From: Flectonema sp. DT1601
Taxonomy: Eukaryota; Euglenozoa; Diplonemea; Diplonemida; Diplonemidae
Direction of reading: 5' to 3'
Length of the DNA stretch: 64,000 nucleotides
Assembly: GCA_964019425.1 (NCBI GenBank)
Contig: OZ025841.1
Coordinates: forward strand, 1 to 64,000
This document shows, one piece after another, positions 22,531 to 33,716 of this stretch. The notes beneath the pieces were generated by a model that saw only the letters and a list, made by a program, of their open reading frames with translations, did not search any database and was not told the origin of the DNA. Every line of letters starts with the position of its first letter. Within the stretch, counting starts at the first letter, position 1. The position numbers were made by a program, and so were the translations under genes.

Positions 22531-23421
22531 TCAAGACATCATCGCAAAGGTAGCAGCGAATGGAGCTTCTACAGACTCCTCAGGAAACTGGACCAAAGTG
22601 TGAAATTCACCATTCTCACCCATCGTATCAACTTCCTGAGGAAGAGTTGAAATGAACTCTTTGTTGAAAACAGTACCTTCAACAACAGCTGGATGACTGG
22701 AACCAGAAACTTGAATTTTAACGCCGTCCTTTTCAATTACTGTGAAAAGGTACGACTGCAGCAGCGAGTACTCGGCATCGAAAACAGGAAACAGACAGGG
22801 GTATCGCATGTTTTTAATTCTCCAAGACTGGATATCTTTCAAGTGCAGGTCACCAAAAATGCATCGAATTTGAGAAGCGTCGACTCCAGTCACCTTCGGG
22901 ATTGCATCATTGATTAGTAAATATTCCTCAATACTATTATTATCAGGAAGTGGTATCAGAATCGCAGGTTCTCGAAGGTATTTAAATTGTTTCATCACAT
23001 CCCTGTGGTCAACATTCTGATGAGCAATCATGCCAGTACTATTTGTGTAAGTAGTTAGCAGTACAAGTTGTCTGTCAGATGTTTGCATTTTCTTTTTATA
23101 AGTTAAATAAGTTAAAAAAGAATCCTTCCCGCCACTCCAAAATAAAATGTCTAAAGCTTTCCCCTGAAACAGTTCCTCAGCAACTTTCCCCTTCTGTGAA
23201 GGAATTAGTAGTGTTGGATCTACGAGTCGATTTACTTGAGGTTTGCCGTCAACATTAAAGTGACCAAAAGGACAGTGTCTACACCGATGACCACAACAAT
23301 ATCCTCTCTTCTTGTGATAGAATGATGTCATCACAGTGTAACCAGTTGATGGATCTTTATACTTTGATTCACCTGCTGCACATGCTGCTTTGTGCAGATC
23401 CTCAATGTCTGATTCCGACAT
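22531..23421 (-). CDS. DUF5522 fused to a DPH6-like ATP-pyrophosphatase domain
   Basis: 296 aa. Residues 1-55 match the DUF5522/C1orf53 zinc-binding motif: DPSTGYTVMTSF, then RGYCCGHRCRHCPFG with the full CC-C-C set. Residues about 75-290 are an adenine-nucleotide alpha-hydrolase domain with the PP-loop SGGKDS and later motifs (LLTTYTNS, CIFGDLHLKDI, EYSLLQSYLFTV) of the Diphthami_syn_2 family, which includes the diphthine-ammonia ligase DPH6. An ATP-dependent amidation or similar adenylating step is likely. Diphthamide synthesis on EF2 is possible but not proven, since the wider family has other members. Start at 23421: the acceptor TATTTTTACAG ends 9 nt upstream; the open frame above it is hydrophobic intergenic sequence. 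Confidence 0.88.
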   Translation of the reverse strand: MSESDIEDLHKAACAAGESKYKDPSTGYTVMTSFYHKKRGYCCGHRCRHCPFGHFNVDGKPQVNRLVDPTLLIPSQKGKVAEELFQGKALDILFWSGGKDSFLTYLTYKKKMQTSDRQLVLLTTYTNSTGMIAHQNVDHRDVMKQFKYLREPAILIPLPDNNSIEEYLLINDAIPKVTGVDASQIRCIFGDLHLKDIQSWRIKNMRYPCLFPVFDAEYSLLQSYLFTVIEKDGVKIQVSGSSHPAVVEGTVFNKEFISTLPQEVDTMGENGEFHTLVQFPEESVEAPFAATFAMMS

Positions 23422-23602
23422 GTTGTACTTCTGTAAAAATAGAAAATAACATAAAAGACAGAACATACGAAAAAGGTTATCAATTTTTGTGTAAATGCTT
23501 GCAGGCAAAAAGGCAAAGAGTTGGAAGTAACGAGGATGAATAACTTTTCCTACAAAACTACGGTTTGCAGAAGTAAACCATACGAATGGTACTCAACTGT
23601 TT

Positions 23603-26600
23603 TTATTTGATTGCGAGTGGGATCTCAGCAACACTGACAGTAGTACTGTCCGTAACCGTCAGAGTTAGAATTGTGTTCTTCGGCTGCTGTGAATCTGATC
23701 GAAGTTGAATAGTTCGAATAAACTGAGTGAGTTGCTTTTGTGTTGCCCGACTTGAAGTCGCTTCAATTGAAATTAAACCATTTTCTAAGGTAAACACTCC
23801 AGCGGGTACCCCAGCACCCAATAGTAGTAAACCAGATTCTAATTTTATTTCTTTTGGAACAGACAGAACTTCTGAGACATCCTTATCAGGAAGTCTAACT
23901 GAGAGTTTACCTGTCCAGGTATCCGCAAAGAACGCACCAATAGAGAGCTTTGCCAGAGGATTGACAACCGTCCTTCGACTGAACACAACTTTAGGAGGCA
24001 GTGACGGAGTTATTAAAACTCCTTTCACTTCTACCGACATCTTACCTTTTCCTTCAATTGGATTGCTGCCATCACAAATGCGAATTTGCACAGTCCGCGT
24101 TCCTTCTTTCAGCTTTGATTCAGAACAAGAGTACGTAACCATATTCATTAAATATGATACTCTGTCGATGTTAACTAATCCAGTTTCTGTAACAACGTCG
24201 TTGGAGGTTTTATTTTTTGGGAAGTTTATCTTCAAAAGTGGGCCTGACTTCCCAAACGAATATGAATACGGAAACTGCTCACCCGATTGGAATGTTATCA
24301 TCTTTCTGTTGAACTTAAAGATATGACGAGATGGGTGTTTTAATGCGAAGTTTATAACACCTTTCTTAGCAGGAATTGATTCCAATACTTTGCCAAGTTC
24401 AATTTGAACTTCTTGCTCTTCTGGTGTAAGAAGTGTGAGAAAATCATTTTTAGTGGAGCCCCCAATGATCTCAACGATCAGGTAACCCCCGTCAAAGAAC
24501 TGCGTGTCGGAATCGTATGCAAGTGCCGTATGAATCGGAAGCAATACAAACGGCAATGGCGAAGGTCGATATTTTACTCTCGGATTTCGTATTAAGATTT
24601 CTGTAACATCGTCAACTGTTTGGATGGCAATCGAAACAAAACATCTCGTCGATGTATCAGACCCGCTGTTTAGAACGACCACCACCGTCTTTGAAAGATG
24701 TTGTGCAGCATCGCTAACGTTTCTAAATCCAACATTTCGTAATAAAATAATAATATCTCTTCTCTTAATGTGATTTCCTTTTCCAAAGTTTATTTGCAGG
24801 AACCCACCCTCAGGATAGAAAGTCATAATTGCGACATGTTTTCCGTCGAGTGTGACGTCGTAGCTGGTTGTGGGTTTCTTTTTGGTTCGATGACACTGAA
24901 GATTTGAAACAACGTCGAGTAAGTTCCTATTGAGCGCAGGCTGAGCAACAAAAGCTCCCAAAGTATTTCCGAGAGATGAAGAATCTGCTTCCGGTTGGTT
25001 CACGGAGTCAATGACGAGAGACTTTCGAAGGCTCTTCCACCTGCTGCTGTTGTCACCAACTTCTCGCTGTTCTTCTTCTCGTAAGTTGAGTGTGATACCA
25101 TCTTCACGAAGTGTTAAGAAATCCTCTCCCTTAGTGTATCCCTCAACTATCTCGACTCTAAGAAATCCTCCATCGTAAACATCGCAGTACTGCTCATGTA
25201 GAACATCAAATATCGCCAACCGAACAAGTCCACTCCCTTCGACATATTTCAGGTGAGAAAGTTTGTTTGAAACAGTGATCAGTGCTGGTGTTACTCTGAT
25301 GGCTACCTGACCGTTAAGCACCGTATGAGACTGATCCATGTCGTAGACCATCTTTCCGTTTTCATGAGTACATGTTGGCCCAATTGACATTTCAATATCT
25401 ACAATGCGAGTGGTTGCTGTGGACGGAGTTGCTGCGAGGTTTTTGAAAAGGAAAGATCGAACGAATGCCTCCAAACCTTTAATACAAACTAATCCATTCT
25501 CAGACACACTGAGGATAGCTTCTTTATAAAATCCTTGATGTGGATATTCTTGCTGCTCGTCGCTGATTAGAATAAAACACCCGAGTGGAACCCCATCATA
25601 AAACACTCGATGATAATAGTGACGGGACTGTAGTTGTCCTTGGTGATATATTTTTATGTTGTTGAAGTCTTTTTCAAAACGAGGAGATTGCTGATCGGTA
25701 AACAGTTCGTAAACATGCTCACGGGGTTCGTTGTTGTTCTCATCCACTTCCATTTGAACTGACAATGCCGGAAGAACAATCGGAATATCTGTCGCTGTCA
25801 CTATCACAGGTGGTGATACTTCCTTCTCCAATCCGTACGGCGACGGAGACTGTTGAATTGTTGGTTGTTTGAAACTCTCTGAGCTCGGAGGTACAATTTC
25901 TAGTTCTTGTCCTGTCAGCTCCCACTCTCTCTTGAAATACGATTCTGATACACAAATTGTATCAAACTTCTGTAGATTAGATGCTACCACCCGAAGCGAT
26001 CCGCCGACAAAAAATTCCGTGTCCGAGTCCACAAGAGTCGATCCTCCGAAAATATAAAGCGGGTACTCGTGGCAGTACTTTTGTGAACCTGGTGGACCTT
26101 CGTTAGAGTGGTACAGCAGAGCTGTTTTTTGTAAAGTAAACTCAGCTGGGTCATCAACTGCAACTACTCGAGGGGCAGCGTGAATTTCGGATACAGCTCC
26201 AATCTTGTCGCATACGATTCTAACAACTATCTTTCTTACACCTGGAAGAGGTGCCTGTGTTCCTGGAACATGAAATCGAAGTCTCTCACAAAATCGAAGC
26301 AATTCCGATGCGTTCGCGTTCTCGGTTAGCGTTGCAGTGAAAGAAGCGCAGCCCTCGCCCAAATCTCCTTCCGATGCAATTGCAAAGATTTTATCCTTAA
26401 CAATTATTAAATTATTCTGAACCACTACCGAAGAAGGCGACTGTCTCAACAAAATTCGATCCAGTTGAGAGCCACCTTCTGTAATTTGAATTGTGATAAT
26501 GGAGTTCTCGTAATTCGTGAGGTACGCCCCGGAGCCGCTGGTGACGTCCCATGAAGCACTCCTTCCACAGCCTGTAATAAGAGGGGCTTCGCAAGCAACG

Positions 26601-29098
26601 AGTCCGTCAAAGAGTTGAGTTGTTATTTTAACATCTTCAGTCTCTTGCCAAGTACTAATACAGCAACCAGGAGTGAAGATGTAAGGAGCCATCACAACTA
26701 CTGGCAACCCCACCGCTTGAGAGCATGTCACGTGCCGCAGTTCGCTGGACGGATTACAAAAGTTCAGTACGAGTGAAAGTGACACCTGGAGTTGAATCAC
26801 TTTTAACATTGGAAGGGTTCGGTCAGTAGGTGAGTGATTTGAATAAAATCTAAATTCCGACACCTCTCTCTGTACGGCATCACTTGTGTATCCATCGAAC
26901 ACGGAAACTGTTGCAGAGTTATGTTGCCGACAGCGCGGGTGAGATGACATCGGGAGATGTAAATTAGAAAGAATAGATTTTGATGTGTGAGTCTCACAGC
27001 AAACAAACTTCTGCTCCTTACGAAGTCGAACAACATCTTTTTCCGGTTGCATTCTACTTGGATGAGAAATGTAGCAGTTGTGATGAACGTCATCATCTAC
27101 TTGACAAGTAACCTGGCCTCCGACTATTTTAAAATGCTCATTCACTATATCTGCTGCAGGGGGCCATTCTCCCATCGGTCCAGGTTTGGCAGGTGGTCCC
27201 TTCGTAACGGAACTCATTGCACTGATGGATTCGAAAAACTTTGCGGTCTTGTCAACTACTTCCGGTGAGCCGCTTATAGTTTTTCCTCCAACAAACTCCT
27301 CTCGCATCCTTTGGCATTCTTCAAGAGAATTGAACGCCTCCAATTCCAGCAGCTCGTTTGATAAGATTTCTTCGTACCATCCATCCGGCATCGTTATAGT
27401 GACGGACACTTTAGATGATATTGCGATCGGGGAAACTGACTGCTGTCCGACAATGAAGGCAGGCGGCTGAATTCCTACTTGTGAGTCAACCATCCGGAAG
27501 TGTGGGGGAGTAGAAAGAAGTTCGTGCCGTCGATCTCGACTTTCGAGGAGCAGGTGTAGTGTTTCAACCGACTTTGTAAAGACCGCGTGGACCCCGAGAA
27601 AGTATTCGAAGTCTGCCTGAACGCAACATACAAACTCTTGCCGACCAGCATCTTCAGAACTGAAGAAGAGTCGCTGCTCTCTTACGAGTGCAACGATACG
27701 AAGTTGTTCGATGTTTGAGCGACAATCAGAAATGTGTTTAAAAGATTCGATTTCTGCTAATAGAACCTCATCACGTTGAAGTGTCTGCCTCTCTCGGAGT
27801 CGACTGATCTCTTGCAGTCGTTGCTCCAGCCACCTTCCGTGAGAATACATCTCGCGGACTACTTCCTGCAGTGAAATGCTGCAGCTGTCGATAATTAACA
27901 TCCGCTTTGGATGTTCCTTAGCTTCGAAAGCCTGCCGCTCTCTCTTTTCTAATTCAAGTCTCCTCTTGAGGAGAGTTCTCGCAATATCCCAACTCTTTAA
28001 ATAGTTGTGACGTAAATGCGTCCGCTGCTTATTTTCTTCAGAGTGGATGAAAGACCTGATAAACTCTTCCGACAGGCGGAGTGTATTTATCGGAAAACTA
28101 AAATACTTCGTTTGGATATCACAGCGCGCAAGTATTTCATTTTCTAACAGCTCAGCAAGAGCAGCTCGGAACACTTTTTCCCTTTCGATTGCCGCTTGGC
28201 GCTTCACCTTTGCTGTGTGCGATCGAATCGCGGCAGCGTTGATTTCGCGCCATAGTCGTGCCTGCTGTGATTTAATTGAAATTCGAATTTCTCGTTCGTC
28301 GGAGATAAGGTGCCTGCGTCGAACTCCCTGCAGTTCTTGCCACTCAAGGAACTGTGCTTTTTCGACCTGCCAGCTTGCTTCTCGCTCACTGGCATTTTTA
28401 CGGGCTCTGTTTTCAGCAGCTGTTTGCAGCAAAGCCTCCTGACGCTCGTGAGACATTCCTGTTCCTGAGAGTTTGATGTTTGTAATACTTGGATTCTGTA
28501 AGAGGTTTAAAAGTAATTTATATTCAACACCAGTCGCGAGTGTGTTGTTATTTAAATTCACTGAAGAAACTCCCGGATTGGTTCCGTAAACCTTCATCAT
28601 CATAAATACATCTCCAGGTAATAGTTTTTTATTACTCATATCGATATCGAGTGGAGGGAGTTTAGTGTCAGGAACATTCTCTTCTACCGAAAGCAAACTA
28701 TTAGCGGTAGCTGAAAATATGTCACTCGTGTGAGAATATGACTTCCTCTGAGATGGAGTAGATTTTCTTAAAGGTTGCAGGTGCATCATCATTGAAGGCG
28801 CCTGGGGTAATTTTGCTCTCAGTATTCCTCTCAAGGCTTCAACTGATACCTTTTCTCCATTTTTTCGCTGCTTCTTTTGATTTTTTTCGACTCGAATGCA
28901 ATCAACAGCCTTCTTTGATTTCTTCCCTCTTGTGATATTAACACATTGAGACACTTTCTCAACTTCCCGAAGATATCTTTCCCTCGCGTCTTGTAGTCTT
29001 CGAGCAGCAGTTTGTCGTGAAACTTGGTCACCAGCTGTTATCCTGTCGGATATTATTAATGGAAGACTTCCTCTTTCACCATCGTCGACAATCATCAA
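23603..29098 (-). CDS. 1831-aa protein: LRR-like segment, coiled coil, tandem cadherin-like repeats
   Basis: One uninterrupted frame. Residues 1-150 are basic and low-complexity. About 150-225 holds two or three leucine-rich/tropomodulin-like repeats (VSSVNLNNNTLATG, ITNIKLSGTGM). About 225-500 is strongly helical and charged. From about 540 to the end it is beta-rich with at least three copies of a module containing a DSDTxFFxGGxLxV strand (about residues 1030, 1311 and 1536) followed by xGxRxVxxRxxD strands (VRKIVVRIVCD, TRTVQIRICD). This is the cadherin-like repeat common in large bacterial surface proteins. There is no signal peptide or TM segment, so the protein looks cytoplasmic, perhaps cytoskeletal or flagellar. 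A possible acceptor (CTTCTCTTTAAG) ends 21 nt before the ATG. Function unknown. Confidence 0.85.
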   Translation of the reverse strand: MMIVDDGERGSLPLIISDRITAGDQVSRQTAARRLQDARERYLREVEKVSQCVNITRGKKSKKAVDCIRVEKNQKKQRKNGEKVSVEALRGILRAKLPQAPSMMMHLQPLRKSTPSQRKSYSHTSDIFSATANSLLSVEENVPDTKLPPLDIDMSNKKLLPGDVFMMMKVYGTNPGVSSVNLNNNTLATGVEYKLLLNLLQNPSITNIKLSGTGMSHERQEALLQTAAENRARKNASEREASWQVEKAQFLEWQELQGVRRRHLISDEREIRISIKSQQARLWREINAAAIRSHTAKVKRQAAIEREKVFRAALAELLENEILARCDIQTKYFSFPINTLRLSEEFIRSFIHSEENKQRTHLRHNYLKSWDIARTLLKRRLELEKRERQAFEAKEHPKRMLIIDSCSISLQEVVREMYSHGRWLEQRLQEISRLRERQTLQRDEVLLAEIESFKHISDCRSNIEQLRIVALVREQRLFFSSEDAGRQEFVCCVQADFEYFLGVHAVFTKSVETLHLLLESRDRRHELLSTPPHFRMVDSQVGIQPPAFIVGQQSVSPIAISSKVSVTITMPDGWYEEILSNELLELEAFNSLEECQRMREEFVGGKTISGSPEVVDKTAKFFESISAMSSVTKGPPAKPGPMGEWPPAADIVNEHFKIVGGQVTCQVDDDVHHNCYISHPSRMQPEKDVVRLRKEQKFVCCETHTSKSILSNLHLPMSSHPRCRQHNSATVSVFDGYTSDAVQREVSEFRFYSNHSPTDRTLPMLKVIQLQVSLSLVLNFCNPSSELRHVTCSQAVGLPVVVMAPYIFTPGCCISTWQETEDVKITTQLFDGLVACEAPLITGCGRSASWDVTSGSGAYLTNYENSIITIQITEGGSQLDRILLRQSPSSVVVQNNLIIVKDKIFAIASEGDLGEGCASFTATLTENANASELLRFCERLRFHVPGTQAPLPGVRKIVVRIVCDKIGAVSEIHAAPRVVAVDDPAEFTLQKTALLYHSNEGPPGSQKYCHEYPLYIFGGSTLVDSDTEFFVGGSLRVVASNLQKFDTICVSESYFKREWELTGQELEIVPPSSESFKQPTIQQSPSPYGLEKEVSPPVIVTATDIPIVLPALSVQMEVDENNNEPREHVYELFTDQQSPRFEKDFNNIKIYHQGQLQSRHYYHRVFYDGVPLGCFILISDEQQEYPHQGFYKEAILSVSENGLVCIKGLEAFVRSFLFKNLAATPSTATTRIVDIEMSIGPTCTHENGKMVYDMDQSHTVLNGQVAIRVTPALITVSNKLSHLKYVEGSGLVRLAIFDVLHEQYCDVYDGGFLRVEIVEGYTKGEDFLTLREDGITLNLREEEQREVGDNSSRWKSLRKSLVIDSVNQPEADSSSLGNTLGAFVAQPALNRNLLDVVSNLQCHRTKKKPTTSYDVTLDGKHVAIMTFYPEGGFLQINFGKGNHIKRRDIIILLRNVGFRNVSDAAQHLSKTVVVVLNSGSDTSTRCFVSIAIQTVDDVTEILIRNPRVKYRPSPLPFVLLPIHTALAYDSDTQFFDGGYLIVEIIGGSTKNDFLTLLTPEEQEVQIELGKVLESIPAKKGVINFALKHPSRHIFKFNRKMITFQSGEQFPYSYSFGKSGPLLKINFPKNKTSNDVVTETGLVNIDRVSYLMNMVTYSCSESKLKEGTRTVQIRICDGSNPIEGKGKMSVEVKGVLITPSLPPKVVFSRRTVVNPLAKLSIGAFFADTWTGKLSVRLPDKDVSEVLSVPKEIKLESGLLLLGAGVPAGVFTLENGLISIEATSSRATQKQLTQFIRTIQLRSDSQQPKNTILTLTVTDSTTVSVAEIPLAIK

Positions 29099-29379
29099 TA
29101 CTACTCCCCAGAGAACTTAAAGAGAAGTTAATATGATGTGTGACAAATACTTCTGTAATACAACTCAAGAACTGTTCAGATATCCCATTTGATAACAGTA
29201 CCTGGAGAATAATAAAAAGATTGTCACTCCTCGCAATACTCTCAAATAGCAATCAATGCCGACTCCTCAGTGTGTCGAATACTAACTCGAGCGTGTAAGA
29301 CAAACAAAAACAACAAGTTGCGATGTGAGGTTGAAGCCAAACATATTGTAAAGACGAAACGTAGAATAAATGAAATCCA

Positions 29380-29871
29380 TCAGGTACCATGTCCTTTGTG
29401 TGTGTGTAAAGATTGTTGAGTTGGTCGTATGTGTCGATGGGTGTGTTGATTGACGTAAGCTGCATTAGCAGCAGCTTTTTGAACATCTCTCTGGAAGCCG
29501 GTTCCGGTTAAGTGAGTGTCTCTGATACTGTGCGAGTATTTCGCAATTTTTTTAGCGTATCGATTAGCGCTGTCTGTCGCATTTAAAGCCGTCAGTATCG
29601 ATGCTCTCTTCGCATTCTCTTGAGCTCTTGTAGCAGCTGAAGAAGCTAAACCGGCAACTCGTTGTGCTTCACCTGCTTGCCGCACTGCCTGCTTTCCCAG
29701 CTGCTCTGCTCTCGAAACACTTTGCTGGGCTCCGACGACCAACCCCCTCGCTCGTTCAAGATCAGCTCTACTTGGTCGGGGAGCAACATCTCCCCTGCTG
29801 TTAAAAACCAAAATCTCATTCGCTACATCTGGAGTGACGATCTGACCCAACGCACTTCCGAGAAAAGACAT
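29380..29871 (-). CDS. Small Ala-rich helical protein, unknown
   Basis: 163 aa. Residues 35-110 are Ala/Gln/Arg-rich and would form a long amphipathic helix or coiled coil (SVSRAEQLGKQAVRQ, AATRAQENAKRAS). The C-terminus is His-rich (THRHIRP, HTHKGHGT). No family is recognised. The start is well supported: the acceptor CTTTTTATTCCGCAG ends 15 nt before the ATG, and it lies about 280 nt upstream of the 1831-aa gene on the same strand. Confidence 0.7.
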   Translation of the reverse strand: MSFLGSALGQIVTPDVANEILVFNSRGDVAPRPSRADLERARGLVVGAQQSVSRAEQLGKQAVRQAGEAQRVAGLASSAATRAQENAKRASILTALNATDSANRYAKKIAKYSHSIRDTHLTGTGFQRDVQKAAANAAYVNQHTHRHIRPTQQSLHTHKGHGT

Positions 29872-30155
29872 CTTCTTCGGAACTTCCTGCGGAATAAAAA
29901 GTAATCATCTTCTACATAAATGTTATCTTATCAAAGTGTTACCGACATCACTGAGAAGTGTAAATTTCGGAAATGTGTTCTTTAAATACAAAAAGGTGTT
30001 TTATTTTATATTACTTTCGCCACAAGATAACCAACTTCAAGAAATAATTTCCGATAATTGCTATCAGTGAGCTATAATGTTTTCTTCCAGATGCTTGTCG
30101 ACTGTTTTATTTGTTTTTTTTCTTTTTGAACTCAATGTTAGTTCATGAAAACTAA

Positions 30156-30338
30156 TCATACAGAAATCTCACTTCCAAAACCAGCGTTGCCGCAGCTACC
30201 AACGCGCCATCCTTTTTGTACGAGTGGCCCGACTGCCTTGTCGTTTGTAACTCGAGTCTGATCGCATTTCTGATGGTCCGCGCCGTTAGTTTTGTAAAGT
30301 GGAACGTGTGGCACAGTTGGAGAAGATGTCAACGTCAT
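30156..30338 (-). CDS. Candidate 60-aa protein, unknown
   Basis: 60 aa, rich in Gly, Cys, Lys and Thr, ending GWRVGSCGNAGFGSEISV. Composition is unlike the AT-rich surroundings. A 3' splice site (CTCTCATTAG) ends 18 nt before the ATG, as for the larger genes, and the strand agrees. No family recognised. It might be a short ciliary or Cys-containing peptide gene, or chance. Confidence 0.5.
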   Translation of the reverse strand: MTLTSSPTVPHVPLYKTNGADHQKCDQTRVTNDKAVGPLVQKGWRVGSCGNAGFGSEISV

Positions 30339-30540
30339 TTGGGATGTGTAAGTAATCTAATGAGAGAAGGTGGGGTAAATATATAATTGAATTCCTTCTA
30401 TTCCAATAATCCAATTATGTGATCTGTTGTGAATGTTAAATTAATTAAAGTAATGATTCAACTCATCGGGGTATCAAAAACTGTAATCACAGATATCAAA
30501 TGATGAACGTTTCTTCTGACCTCTCAACAGATGACACTTG

Positions 30541-30635
30541 ACTAGACTAGACTAGACTAGACTAGACTAGACTAGACTAGACTAGACTAGACTAGACTAG
30601 ACTAGACTAGACTAGACTAGACTAGACTAGACTAG
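30541..30635. repeat. Pentanucleotide microsatellite (ACTAG)19
   Basis: Nineteen perfect copies of ACTAG without variants. Each junction creates the palindrome CTAG. It lies in intergenic DNA just left of a gene-poor block. Confidence 0.98.
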
Positions 30636-30639
30636 TAGT

Positions 30640-33600
30640 GTTTCTATATGAGTGCAATAATTGAATCTCAGTCGACCTGAAGGCAGACTTAATGTGAATC
30701 CAGCACTTTGTAACTACAGAAAGGAGTCCAACTCGCATATCACTTTGAAGATAATCTGTTGATAGATATGCTGCTCCATACAAACAGGAGCGTAACTGAA
30801 GCCCAGAAAGTATCAAACTGTTGTTCGTGTCAGCGACCTGACACTTCAGCTCGCACAAAAGAAAAAAAAAAGTAGTTAAGAAAATAGGCCAAAGCTGCTA
30901 TACTTTGTTTTGGGACAAATATTCCATTACCTGCCTTACTAATTCCGCCAATAGAAATTATACTTAAAGAAAATCCAAAACCTTCGCAGCAACAACTACG
31001 GCTTCGCCGCGTCGACAATTTTTTAATTGTGCCTTCAGTAAATTGCTTTCTCAATTTACTTGGGAAGACAGAATTAGAAACTTGTGGTGGCAGGTTGATA
31101 TCAAATTGCGCAAAAACAAGTTCCGCAGCAGATATTTGACCGACGTTACAGTTCATTTGTTTGTTGACAACTTTCGATCGAATTCTCTGTTTGTATTATC
31201 CGTACGGTAGTGGCCTACGGCCTGCGGAGGAATTCTGTAAAAGGTTTGATCGCAAACCATTTTCAAATCCATACATAATTAGACACTAACAGTTATGATA
31301 ATTTTTTGTCCAAAGAAACGGGGGGGTACTACCCTAGTGAGAAATAGCAAAAGGGGGGTAAAGTTTTATGAAATAATTGAAATAGCAGATGAAAAGAATA
31401 AAAAAAAATAAAAAAACCAAAGACGTAGAGCTCAATCAGCGAAAGCAACGAACGAGTCTTGGTTTGGGACATGCTTGTGTGGAAGAAGAATAATCGGCTA
31501 AAGCGCGACAACAAATAATCAGCTGAAATGTCAACTTCTAAACTTCCTGAAGACAGCTATCACCATCCAACGATGATGTGTGATGGAAAACAGACCAGAA
31601 TACACCGTTTACTTCAAGTGGTTGTAAATTCTCTCTTGGAAGCAACGACGCAACAGACCAACTTTATCCTACTTCCCGTCAAGAAGCAAAAGAGATCATT
31701 AATCCAAGAGAACAACACATAGCAGCAAAACATGTGCTCAGCTTCGATATTTATAAGCATGGGACAGGTCCCACAGCACAAAATGAAAATTAAAACCTTG
31801 CTACCCAGTGCTGCACCCCATCTAAAGGAAAATAGAACAGACAAGCCAGTAACGGTCAGGCGAATCAAATTTTTTGACTGCATACCGGGAACATAAGCAG
31901 CGCCCGCATTACGAGGCATAACGAGGTTTTTGAGACAAAAAAAATACAAAGTAACAAATAGGGAACAAAACAAAAAAGGGAAGAAAAAAGAACACTTGTG
32001 TCCAGAATTCTTGTCCTTGTATAGTCACAGAGGAACTCCTTGTTGCTGACTATCGGAATAGTATGGTGCAACCTTTCTCTGTAAAAATGTGTTAACCACT
32101 TGATCTGATTGGGTCCACAGGGTCAAAGCAGGCAATCGCCAAGTCACAAATCAAGTTTAACATGTTTTTGCATGTGAAATTGAAGCAAAAGATATTGCCA
32201 TAGAGCACCCAACGAGCAAGACAGAATATAATATAAAAGAATTACTAAGTAAAACTACATTTGTTATCTGCTTCACATATAACAGAACGCTAATGACAAA
32301 GAAAGAAAATATTCCAACAAAGTCTTTAAAACTCTCCGTGTTGTAGTTATCATAATGCACTTAACATGTAGACTAAGGTCTGTTGTGCGCACGTCATCGA
32401 AAAAAGATAAAAAGAAACGATGCGTGAGCTTCCAACAAACCTTTGCTTTTGTCTACAATAAAAGTTGCTCAATAACTTTAACTAACCTGTGTCACCATTC
32501 TGCTGTCATTGGAGACCGACTTCAAGAAAAGTGATTTGCTACCCCAGCCGACCCTTATTCGTATTTTTATAATTAACTCTGACAGAAGACCCAAATCATC
32601 AATTTCCGCAGAGGAGTTGAATTAGAGGAAAACACACAAATAGGAAAAACAATAATAATAAAAAATAGAGATTCTATGCCGTCAATGATACTCTTGTTTG
32701 TTGACGTTAAATGGTAACTCACCAACTCTGATCGCAATCTCAAGTAGCTGATCTTGAGTTGCTGTAACTTTAGTAGTGAATTGTAGAAAGACAGCTGCGT
32801 TACCTCTTAATTTGAATAGTGAACATTATTTATTTATGTTAGTTAGTATTTATTTATTTACGAAGCCTAGGAAGCCAACAATCAGGAAAAGCTCAACAGG
32901 ATAACAGTTAGATTGCTACCAGCCAACCGTGAGACCCTCACAGACGATAAGAGACGTAGAAAAACCTGATACAAATGACTACCTAAACCCACCGCCTGCA
33001 CGAGCAGACAGTATTAGAGACGGCGACATGAACACACATACATACACAAAAAAAAAAAAAAAAAAAAAAAAAAAACTGAATAAACGGAAATACGGAAAAG
33101 AAATAATAAAAAAAAAGAAATCGCGAAACTCTTCACAGTTTTGGGCTGTTTTTTTTTTATAAAAAAAATTGGTTTTACTTTCGCGGTCCAGAGAACAGGG
33201 AAAGTAAAGAACAGACAACAAAAGAATGCAAAAAGAAACTAGGGAAAGAAGAGAAGAGCTATTGGGTTGGCTTAGTGTTTGCTTTCCGCACTTCCTCTCA
33301 ATGGGTTGAGCAACGCTATTATTAAATGGTAAAAATACTTCGATAAATTCATTTCTTAATACAAGTTAGACTTTGAGACTATGAGTATATCTGTATTTAA
33401 TAAACAATAGACATCGCCTTCCCGTAAGGGAACAAAAAATAAAAAGAAGCAAACACCACAAACCTTAACGAGGAAAACATATTTATATTGCAGGGCAGTA
33501 TTTGCACCTTTCGATAATAAAAACAACCCCGCAGTAATCCTCCTCGGCTAATAGTTTGCAGGCTGTATCAGCATTTTTTAAATAGGTAAGCCACGTGCGC

Positions 33601-33710
33601 TACTCGATAGCCTACTGATAGGATTGGTGACAAAATTAAGTTAGAAAAAGAAAAATAAAATTTTTCGATAAATAGATATCAACAAATAAGAACAACACCC
33701 AACACTAAAA
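30640..33710. other. Gene-poor region
   Basis: No gene I can support. A minus-strand frame at 30830-31156 (108 codons) has some protein-like sequence but ends in low-complexity Phe and lacks an acceptor-plus-ATG context. Long A-runs occur at 33050-33075. The rest is AT-rich without recognised motifs. Confidence 0.55.
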
Positions 33711-33716
33711 CTATTG

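Noticed and set aside
30830-31156. 108-codon minus-strand frame
   Set aside because: Part of it is plausible (FDINLPPQVSNS), but there is no acceptor before the ATG, a low-complexity Phe stretch lies near the end and no family fits.
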